64,000 bases of DNA, taken from assembly GCA_025024175.1 (NCBI GenBank), contig QCXZ01000137.1, positions 26,837,327-26,901,326 of the forward strand. Direction: 5' to 3'. Under the pieces are notes generated by a model. The model was given only the letters and a program-made list of their open reading frames with translations. It was not told the DNA's origin and made no database searches. The DNA is from Rhyzopertha dominica. Its lineage: Eukaryota > Arthropoda > Insecta > Coleoptera > Bostrichidae. A program made the translations under genes and the position numbers. Within the stretch, counting starts at the first letter, position 1; the number at the start of each line of letters is the position of its first letter. Below, in pieces: positions 46,395-55,725 of the stretch.

Positions 46395-47600
46395 TTTTGT
46401 TCTACCATTCCCATTTAATAGGTGTCACACGCTATTTGCTTCAAAACTGTATATCTACATTAATAATAAATATACTGGCGTGAATAAAAAGGAAAATGTT
46501 CAGGAAAGATGGGGCTAGTTTAATTCCAGACATCTGCAGTTGTAGCTGGTGCATCTCTTAATTAATTGTAAATTTAAATACCCTGTAGATACTGAAGACT
46601 AATATTTGAATGAAAATTTTTAAAACAGCATCATTACTGAGAACTATAACTACAACTGAAACCAAAAATTATCAAATTAACAATTCTGTGCAATAGCATT
46701 CTTTGACTACCACCAGCATATTTTTGATTCTTTGGCCAAACATCTGATTATTACTTATATTTACTTGATCAAATTTATTTTTTAACCCCTTCATATCATT
46801 TTATCAATACTCAAATTGATCGTAAAAAGCTCCCCAATTTTCAGTACCAAAAAATAGCAGAAATATTTTCTCCAGCTTTTCTTCGAAAGGTTGTTTAACC
46901 ACTAATGCACCTTTCTGAGAAATTTTATTTACTCTTAGCTTTTTAAAAACAGTACTTCTTTGTTAACTCACTTTATAATTGTCGGATGGGCAGTGTTAGC
47001 TCTAAATTTCATTGACATTTAATTATTTTCATATCAGCCCAACAATTTTAAAATTAGATTGAAGCATTGTGACCCCTTATGGTCCTGTACATTTTTAACA
47101 CATCTTGTAAAAGAAATAATTACATGCACCGATAAAACTAAATCTGTTTGCCAAGCGCGCCGCTCATTTTTGTTCCATAAGTGTTTGTTGACCTCAACAT
47201 TCATGGACTGCATAGTTATAAAACACCCGAACCACCTAGAATTCGCACACTTAGTCATTTTCGTTTTCAACTTCGAGGAAGGAGGTTGGGTGCCTGATAC
47301 GGATAGCTATTCGTTGAAATCTGGGAGAAGACGTAAGTCTGTTTTGCTAGTCGATTCTAATCTATTATTCCATAATTTCTTATTTAAACTTAGTTCAACT
47401 GAATTCAACTACACACGGACATCCATGGTCCAGGCAACAATTTCCATTGACCCATGAGGATCATTATATAAATTAAATCAAGTCTGATATTACAAGCTTT
47501 GTTCTGTTAGACCACTGAAATATTAGATTCAGTATTCACCAAACGCAAACAAGTTAAGAAGTGTACAAAATCAGTTCGTGTTCCGAGCAGTACGATTCTC
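43021..47600. other. Gene-poor AT-rich region
   Basis: No gene is supported over 4.6 kb. Two items stand out. (1) 44875-44999 on the minus strand has an ACAATAAAG signal, a CTGGTGATTCTTACA end and a CCGGCCCGTCC stretch, which could be a decayed LTR end plus primer-binding site. (2) An (AAT)n microsatellite lies at 46352-46393. Three N's occur near 45405-45457. Plus-strand frames at 45696-45929 and 47059-47457 have no recognisable domain. Confidence 0.4.
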
Positions 47601-47611
47601 TAGAAGGATCC

Positions 47612-47733
47612 GTGAGGTTCGATCATTCCCGAAGTTAACGAACACACCCACCCTTTCCCAGTTAAACCGGGATATCTACAGATCGTGACCACGTTGACCT
47701 GGCGCAATTGCATACTGCGGGTGCTTTGTTAGC
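47612..47733 (+). ncRNA. Possible 5S-rRNA-derived relic (weak)
   Basis: Three blocks occur in 5S order: CGATCATTCCCGAAGTTAAC (5S internal control region), then CCCAGTTA and GTGACC, and finally GCGGGTGCTTTGTTAGC (5S 3' end). Spacing is stretched relative to a real 5S gene, so at most this is a pseudogene or a 5S-derived SINE head. No 5' half of 5S is visible. Confidence 0.25.
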
Positions 47734-47944
47734 TGCAGTGGCATGATTGTTGTGATATCCCGCTTCCCATATTTCCCCGCCGTTCGTAATTAGGGGATGG
47801 TTTGGAAACTGCAGCCAGTTCGGCTCGGGAATTTTACTGCTCCGCTTTAGACTCTGTCGCCCTTCTTTTTTTGATCGCATCGTTCATTACTTCCCAATTT
47901 TAACTTATTCAATAATTAATCAAAACTTGAAGTCCCTTTGTCGC

Positions 47945-48085
47945 GATGGACTCTCATTGGCGCCTTGGTGTATCATTAGCTCTGTCTACCAAAGGCACGA
48001 TATCCATACTCTGTTGTGACAGGGGTGGCATATAAGGCTAACCGATGGACATATCTAGATGAGGACCCACGCCCATTGAGAGCCA
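47945..48085. repeat. Short inverted-repeat element
   Basis: ACTCTCATTGGCGCC at the left is mirrored by GGCTCTCAATGGGCG (reverse of the right end), enclosing about 100 bp of above-average GC. It could be a very small MITE or a structured RNA relic. Confidence 0.35.
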
Positions 48086-50541
48086 ACACATTAAAATTAT
48101 TTGTTCTCTTGTCGTTCTTATAGGTTTATAGTATACTGGTTTTTGTGCACTTCAGTTTGCACTCTTTACTTTATGATATCACTGGTTATTCATTAATTTA
48201 ATAATTTACTAATAATATAAAGCTAATATTAATCATTAGTACCTGCTGTTTCCGTGAGTTTTGTTTCGTCTTTAAAGGTAAAGTAAAATATTGCAGTGGC
48301 CCTTAGATAATCTCTTAAACAAATTAAATAGGTCGTTGACTAGATTAGTGCCGATCTCCTTTATATTTTATAGGCTATAATTACTGTACTTCTAGAAAAC
48401 AAAGATGTTTAGAAACATTATTGTATTTAATAAATAAACTAATAAACTAGTACCTACACAAAATTGGTAATATTATTTGGTCTGAAGAATACTGTCAAAT
48501 GTTATAGAAATAATCGTACAACGTTAATAGTACAGATTTAGAAACAGATATTGCAAATAAGGACACTAATAAGATGTTAAAAAGTGTATGCTTGTATCTT
48601 GTCAAAATTGACAGGTAGCCATTTTATTTAAGCAAATATTTATATAATATTAAACAGGGTGGTCCTAAAGTTATTTCTAAATATTCTAGAAGAGAACATT
48701 TAATGAATATTTAATACAAAGTCTCCACAAATATTGCGACATTTGTACACCTAAGCAATAGAAAATGTAGGAGTTCATCGGGAGCATTGTTAGCATTAAA
48801 TACTTACTTATAACAAATTAAAACAAACCAACAAAAAGTTAGTTATTCTAACTAATACAAATATTATGTGCTAAATAAATTACATGCAGGTTACTATAAC
48901 AAATAATGTTTTTGTTACTAATAGTAATAAATTACTTCTAATAACAAATTTTTACCGGAACAAAGATAAATTTTTGCCTTTACAAAATTTTTAGTTGAGG
49001 CTGTAGCTACAAATAAAATTTGTTGACAATGCTAAAATCTAAGTAAACTGAACAAATTCTTTCTTTCAGTGTGAATATAACGGGAAAATGTCAATGTATG
49101 AATGTAACAGAAAACAACTATNCCACAAAACCTGAAGATTTTTATCAGCCTAGTATGTTTATTTTCTTGTATTTAAAAATAATATGCAAGGAACAAAGCA
49201 CAGTAAAGGCTAAAATAAACTAATGCAANCGACAAATACATCACGCATATTTAATTCCCGCCGATCCCTGTAAAATCTTGACGCATTGCAGTGCGCGCTG
49301 TTGAATGACTGACAATCAGTAAATATATTCACTTTCCTGATGAATATGTCTTTGTGATTATCGTGAAGGAATCACACTCTGGAGTTAATTACAAATTTTA
49401 AGGTAATCATTTCAATACTTTTTGCATACGTTAAATTTGTGTAAAGTAGTTAACTCAAATGCTTTTCACCAAATTAAAGTACCTCCCATTCGTCTTCTAT
49501 TTAAGAGTATAATGTTTGGAAAAGACATCCTTTGTACTTGTTTGATGGTTTAATTAGGTATTTTTTGTCGGTTTCCGTGCTAGTAAGTGCCAAATTAAGC
49601 GCCGCACGTTGATTGAATGATGATATGCGAAAGTGGATTTTACGGCATTTAAGAAGACGTTAAGGCACTCAGTTGATTGAGTTGTACGTAAATGCTACTA
49701 GTGATAAGGAATAAAAATCGACTTTAGGACTAATACGCTAATACATCTGGATGGGTCGATCACATACTAAAATTATGTTCAGTTCCAATGTGTCTGGACT
49801 TGCTTGGTGGCTGATTGTGTAAAAGTTCATTTTTAATGGCACACTCTATCTGTAATCAGTGGAAAAATTGTACAAGGTACAAATGCTTTATGTTATATCA
49901 GATAAACAGCGAGTAATCGAGTTCTTGCTTAAATAATGTGGAAAATCAACAAAAATTTAGCAAAGGTTGATTAAATGGTATAAAGATAACATTGATAAAC
50001 AGGGGCGGCACTAGCTCATTATGGGCCAAAAAACGCGGGGCTGGGAAGACAGAAACACTAATATGTGCAATATGGTAAATAAAACCTCCAAATTATAACA
50101 CAAAATTTTATTTAATAAATATAAATAATAAGAATGTTAGACGATAATGGAAAATAGCGATTGAAACTAAATAAAAAGTAAATGTCCTGAATTAAGGGGT
50201 GCACTGTTTTTTTTAATAATAACCGTTCTGTTTTGGATTTTATAAAAACATAGTTACAACCGATTTGAATTTTTTATATTTTGCTTATTTAGCGCGTAAG
50301 TGCTGAATAACTGAAAAAACTGAAGTTGAAGAAATACTTTTTATTCAGGACACTAAGGAATTAACAAAAAACTGTTCTTCAATAAATTGTAATATTTTAC
50401 CTAGGAATCCGACTTATCTTAGTAGACTAGTGCCAGTATGTCACTGTTCGTATCATAAACTTGTTTTTCGTCTCACTAATAACAAATAATTACTAAAAAA
50501 ACCTTAATGAGGAAGATATGAACTACATAAAAAAAGTGTAA
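48086..50541. other. Gene-poor AT-rich region
   Basis: No coding resemblance. AACAGGGTGGTCC at 48654 is another TACAGGGTG-type end. At 50002 AGGGGCGGCACTAGCTC resembles a hAT-type terminal repeat, but no partner end is seen. Confidence 0.4.
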
Positions 50542-51794
50542 TATAGTGTAATTCAGGAGAAAGTGACAATGTTTTGGGAAATTGTAATATTCACAATTCT
50601 GAACAAAAAAGCTGGTACCGACNTATATCCTAAAGCGCTCCGTTTCAGCGATACAACCCTTAGATGTTGTAATTAACTAACCACTTTTTTGAAATATCTA
50701 AGTAATCTAGAAATATTCAAATTTGAAATTCCGGAAGTCATCTCAGCTATAGAAGGACCTGATTTCAGACACATTTTCATTTTCTTATATTCACTGAGGA
50801 GTAAAAAACTTAAGGGTAGTTACCCTTTTCTTCTCAATACCTTTTTATCCCTTAGTGGTTTCACGGTTCTGATCTAATTTTTGAAATCTATCATTCTTCT
50901 TGCACAAAAAAGTATGCGTATTTCGATAAGATTAACCGTTTTCGAGATAAACGAAATTTTATTCGAACATGCTTAAACCGAAATGGGATATTCGAATCAC
51001 ATCAGTAAGGCTATGACAAATGAAACAAACGATATTACTGTCACAATTAAGTAAAATGTATTAAGATTCCAGTTTACAGTCAATCATGCCTAGTGTGCTT
51101 ACACATGCTGAATATGCCAATGGTATTTGGGTATGGTTTTTGCCAACGGAGTAGATTAGCTGCTTTTAAATAACATGGAAAGCATTTTTCGGACCGTACC
51201 ATGCGCAAATGCCATATCGGCATATTCAACGTGTATAAACAGACTAGGCTTGATTGACTGTAAACAGGAATTTGAATATATTTTACTTAATTGTGACAGT
51301 AATTACCGTTTGTTTCATTTGTCATAGCCTTATTGATGTGATTCGAATATCCCATTTCTGTTTAAGCATGTTCAAATAAAATGTCGTTTATCTAGAAAAT
51401 GGTTAACCTTATAGACATACAAAAAGAGTAACTTTTTTGTGCAAGAAGAATGATAGATTTCAAAAATTAGGTCAGAACCGTGAAAATACTAAGGGATGAA
51501 AAGGTATTGAGAAGAAAAGGGTAACTACACTGAAGTTTTCCATCCCTCACTGAATGCAAGAAAATGAAAATGAAAATGTGTCTGAAATAAAGCCCTTGTA
51601 TAGTTAAAATGATTTTCGGAATGCCAAATTTAACTATTTCTAGATCATTTCAGAAAAAGTGGTTGTTTAATTACAACTTTTAAGGGTTGTATCTCTGAAA
51701 CGGAGCGCTTTAGAGTATAAGTCGACATGAGTTTTTATGTTCAAAAGTATTTTTCCCAAAAATATTGTCACTTCCTCTTGGATCACCCTGTATA
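50542..51794. repeat. 1.25-kb foldback (snap-back) element
   Basis: The left arm (about 50542-51137) is the inverted, roughly 85-percent-identical copy of the right arm (about 51198-51794), with a ~60-bp loop. Landmarks pair throughout: CGCTCCGTTTCAG with CTGAAACGGAGCG; TTCTTCTTGCACAAAAAAGT with ACTTTTTTGTGCAAGAAGAA; ATTCGAATCACATCA with TGATGTGATTCGAAT. The right end is ATCACCCTGTATA, i.e. the TATACAGGGTGAT terminus; the left end is TATAGTGTAATTC. No ORF inside is supported. A transcript would form a long hairpin. Confidence 0.85.
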
Positions 51795-52069
51795 TTAAGG
51801 ATAAAGGAAATTGGATTAAATACAAAATACATTCAGACAATGAGTTTAGCGAAGGATTTCTACACTCGGTTTCTACACTTCATTAGTTATTAAGCCATTT
51901 AAATGGCGCAGTTTTCTAGTTTTAAATTAATTACGAATGCATTCTAAGAAGTTATTAAAAACAACTCCTATCCAGAAAGGTTAAGTTAAAGAAATACAAG
52001 CAATGTTTGTCTGAGTTAGTTATTGGATGATCTTAAATAGCATAATACATTTATATTTGATCAAGATGC
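51795..52069. other. No feature seen
   Basis: AT-rich spacer to the right of the foldback element. Confidence 0.4.
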
Positions 52070-53736
52070 AATTAGTAACCACCTAAATATTATTAGTTAT
52101 ATAATATTCAAAGAGGACTTTAATACTAGCATTAATTATCAAACTCAAATATTAAGTCGCACAAGTCGCTCAAAATGACGTTATTCAAGTCGCGGCTCCT
52201 TTACAATCTTGACGAATCGTCCGATATGATATGTTGGCTACCATTGACATATTATTAGATGGACACGACATCTCATTCATAAATACGGTTGGAACTGACG
52301 CCAAGACCAATGATGCTGAGGGGAGCGCGGGTACGAGGGGGAGATACAATTTTCCTCCAAGTACATTGGCGTACTGTTATAAAAGGGTCAACAGTAAGAT
52401 AATTTAACTTCCAACTAAAAACGAAAGCGGAGCGTACATCAATAATATTTTTTTCAGTTGAAGCAAAGAAACATCTTTTTGTACTACGAACACTAATTTA
52501 ATCTCGTTACAAGCAGGAAAAAAGTTTTGGCCGAATGAAAGCATCAACAGAGTTCTAGCATAAGTAATCATTAATAAACACTTAACGAGAAAACATTTGA
52601 CATTCTTCATATAGAAATATAAGGAAAAAAATTCAGAAACAGCGAAAATGAAATTATTGTGAAATAAAAAGAAATACATAAAATCAAAATCTGCATCAGG
52701 CATCACTGAAGTATACCTACTTACTCCGCACACATCAGCTCTCTTCCTCTACCTACAAATATTTATTTTTAAAACGTCTACCACTAACAGTAATCGTTTT
52801 CCATATCAACTTCATTACATTTTATAAAAGTATTGTATGTCTCTATAAAGTAACTAATTTCGCTAAATTCATCAAACGACGCCTGTGACAACAAATATAA
52901 ACATAACCTAAACAATGCTTACTGGTGAAATGATACAATTTTCTCCTTAGAGCCTACGTTTTTGCATACTTGACACATCCGCACCATTGCCTGGATTAAT
53001 TTTTATACGCCTTGTCCTTACACAGCTCAACAAGCTCTTTTTAACCAAAAATTTACACTACACTACTCAACAATACATAACATTCTAAACACCATTAGTA
53101 CAGTGGACAGTGGACCATCTATAATGCGTGTGAAGATGGGCAATCGCACGATGCATTGAGTATTGCTCTGGTCAACTGTACGTTTCTGTTTTCCTCCAAT
53201 TCCACCTTAGAATGTGACTATTATGTTGGCTTCACTTGAAAATGTAAACAAGCGACTCCAGTCACCTCGNTGTTGGCTACACTGCTTGTCGGTTGCANGG
53301 CAAATAACATTAAATTTTTTTAGATCTTTGGTTGCAATTAAACAAGTTTTACCCATGCGTGGTTTATTTTCGTCAAATCCGCGCAGTATCAAGCTGACAC
53401 CATATATCTATTTTCTCCCGTTTGAACGACCAAACAGTCAAACACGTTTGAATAATAGTAAAAAGTAAAGTAATAGGCTTTAAAAGCATTTCACGTATAC
53501 ATCTACTTTAAACAGTTAATTTTATGTAATTACGTAAAAATTAGCGTTATTTGCAAAACGGAAATATTCCCTAGTACAACAACCCCTTGCAGTTGCCTAG
53601 TCGTGTTACGTAATTAATTTGTCGTATGTGTCGATTTCAACAATGGGTTTTCAGAGTTAATATAGATTAAAATATGTCCTAATAGCTTCAAACTGGAATG
53701 GACACCATATGTATTGCAAAATAAATGCAGAGGACG
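52070..53736. repeat. Left part of a dispersed repeat flanking the errantivirus
   Basis: TAGTAACCACCTAAATAT (52075), TCTTGACGAATC with CCGATATGATA (52207-52232), CAAATCCGCGCAG (53375) and GACCAAACAGTCAAAC (53428) recur in the same order to the right of the errantivirus at 62255, 62400, 62555 and 62610. So the region belongs to a repeat present on both sides. No protein domain was recognised in it. Two N's lie near 53270-53298. Confidence 0.55.
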
Positions 53737-54017
53737 AGTAATGTTATTGGTTATTGCCAATAAGTTTTTAAAAACAATTTATTTTATCCAAAATACAAAC
53801 GGTTAATATGTGAATACAAGTATCGTTATACCAAGCTATGAANCTACGACCCAACTAACTCTACCAGCCTTAAGTGCTATTTATTACTTTTCCTTATCGG
53901 AATAAATGTCTACTCAGCTTTCGCTCTAAGTCGCACATCTACAGAGCGCGCCGTGGCCTCGGTCCTGATACGGGAAAGGCCGATGTCCTTGGGGTGTTCA
54001 TATGGAAGGACATAACT
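53737..54017 (-). repeat. Errantivirus 3' LTR
   Basis: On the plus strand it starts AGTAATGTTATTGG and ends GGACATAACT; nearly identical to 61746-62026. One N at about 53843. Confidence 0.93.
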
Positions 54018-54036
54018 CCTCCCTCCTTAGAAGGGA
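54018..54036 (-). promoter_or_regulatory. Polypurine tract
   Basis: Read on the minus strand, AAGGAGGGAGG lies immediately before the 3' LTR. This is where plus-strand DNA synthesis would be primed. Confidence 0.8.
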
Positions 54037-54038
54037 AA

Positions 54039-55718
54039 CTACCCTTGGTAGTTGAGCGTTTGTTCTTTATCCTTGACTTTGGTCGTTGGGGTACGATGGC
54101 ACGGCTTTGCGGGCTGAGTTGCTGAAACCGTTCTTCGTTTTGCAGCCCAATAGGTTTTAAGTTTTAGGCACTTAAATCCCATAAAAATGATTGCACTTCC
54201 CACCAGGATGTACACCAGGATATTTACCGCACTGTGAACACTGGCATTTGGTAATTTGACGAAATGTTTTTCGACGGTGTCACGGGTGGTTTGCAGTTTC
54301 CTTTCCAAACCTCGTACGTAGCCGGTGTTGATTTCTTCTAGGTGTAGTGGTTGGATTTGATGGACGTTGTCCTCGTGAGGGACGTCGATGTGTATCAGCT
54401 GGGGTAGCTGTATTTTCTTTCTTGTAAACGATATCCTGTTGTGGGTTTCCAGTACATTATTTTCTATGGTTAGGCTGCACTGGTCTATGGTTTCAATGAC
54501 ATACGTTCCTCGTAGAGGGATGTCTTCGTGGACGGTCCCGCAGGTTTGATGAGCCACTGTCAATTTGGGTGCGTGGAGGATCCATGCAGATTCCTTAATT
54601 TGCTCGATAATTGGACCTTTTATTGCCACGGGCATGTATTGGCAATGCGCTGGTTTTTCCACGAATTTTGTTAATTGTATTTCACAGGGTACTCGATCGG
54701 TCCATGAACTTTCTTTTGACGGTGAACATATATAGCCTGAATCTTGAATTTCCTTACAACTTGGCGAGGTGATGAAGTGGTTTGAGTTTTCTAGGAAGTA
54801 ATGGACTGAAGGAATCAGGATAAGATTTTGCGTATTTGGAATGGGATATATTTCAAAATAGTTATAAGTCTGACATTTTACTGTAGCAAGTTCCAGAATG
54901 AAAGTTATTTGTCTCGATTTAACATATGCTTTTACGACTAATAATTTTTCAATGGCAANTAGGTTGTCGGCATTTACATCGAAANGAAAGCAATATGGCT
55001 TAATGAGATTTGTTACATTTTGTATTTCTTTCAAAAGAATATTTGAGCTTGTTATCGCGCCATGAAATGTTTGCGATCTAGAGAAAGATATAGCGGTTTC
55101 TATATTGTTAAGTATATCCATCATTATTTGCAAAGTCAGGGAGAATTGAGAAATTACTGTATGTGTTAAGAAGTAGTTGTACAGATTGACGTTGTGAATT
55201 TCGGATTTGTGAAAGGCTGCCTCTATTTGCATGATTTTGGATTCTAATTGAATTTGGTTTTTCTTTAGTGATTCTATGTTTGCCTGAAAATTAGAAATAG
55301 CGTCGTTCATGATAGATATTTGATTGGTAATTGCATTTTTCAGATAATTTTGATTATTTCGCAAAGTGTCGATTGCACTATCGTATTTCTGTGCATCCTC
55401 GTTATCAAGATTTCCTGTCAATGCTTTAATAAATGTTCCTAAAGGATTTAATAATCCGCGTTTAATTCGTGAAGCTGGAATAATTTGTTCAAGTTTAAGT
55501 TCTATTTGAGTGAATAGATTTGATGTTATATTAATAGAATTTTCGTAAGCTCCTTTATATTGATCTGAATATGATGAACGATTTATGCCAATATTCAAAG
55601 AGTGAAATGATGATTTTAAGAAAGTATATTCTTCAAGGAAAGGTTCCAAATTTAGGATGTGTACAAAGGACCATTTCGAGTGTTTGACGTAGGCGTCACC
55701 AAGTTTTACGGGGAGCAT
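54039..55718 (-). CDS. env: Errantivirus Env (baculovirus F-like fusion glycoprotein)
   Basis: 559 codons, a usual length for errantivirus Env. A furin-type site RIKR (near residue 85) is followed by a hydrophobic glycine-containing fusion-peptide-like segment. Helical, Asn/Gln-rich heptad sequence follows, then a Cys-containing ectodomain. One strong transmembrane segment lies near residues 505-525, ahead of a short basic tail. The family mediates membrane fusion in endosome-like or cell-surface settings (family knowledge). The first ATG (55718) is not followed by a signal peptide, and the frame is open further upstream. The N-terminus is therefore probably supplied by a spliced mRNA, for which a donor candidate exists at 61398. 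Two N's fall inside (near 54959 and 54986). No stop interrupts the frame. Confidence 0.9.
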   Translation of the reverse strand: MLPVKLGDAYVKHSKWSFVHILNLEPFLEEYTFLKSSFHSLNIGINRSSYSDQYKGAYENSINITSNLFTQIELKLEQIIPASRIKRGLLNPLGTFIKALTGNLDNEDAQKYDSAIDTLRNNQNYLKNAITNQISIMNDAISNFQANIESLKKNQIQLESKIMQIEAAFHKSEIHNVNLYNYFLTHTVISQFSLTLQIMMDILNNIETAISFSRSQTFHGAITSSNILLKEIQNVTNLIKPYCFXFDVNADNLXAIEKLLVVKAYVKSRQITFILELATVKCQTYNYFEIYPIPNTQNLILIPSVHYFLENSNHFITSPSCKEIQDSGYICSPSKESSWTDRVPCEIQLTKFVEKPAHCQYMPVAIKGPIIEQIKESAWILHAPKLTVAHQTCGTVHEDIPLRGTYVIETIDQCSLTIENNVLETHNRISFTRKKIQLPQLIHIDVPHEDNVHQIQPLHLEEINTGYVRGLERKLQTTRDTVEKHFVKLPNASVHSAVNILVYILVGSAIIFMGFKCLKLKTYWAAKRRTVSATQPAKPCHRTPTTKVKDKEQTLNYQG

Positions 55719-55725
55719 TCCGATG

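Noticed and set aside
47059..47457. 132-aa plus-strand frame
   Set aside because: No domain, no clear splice or promoter context and a competing antisense frame; cannot be supported as a gene.
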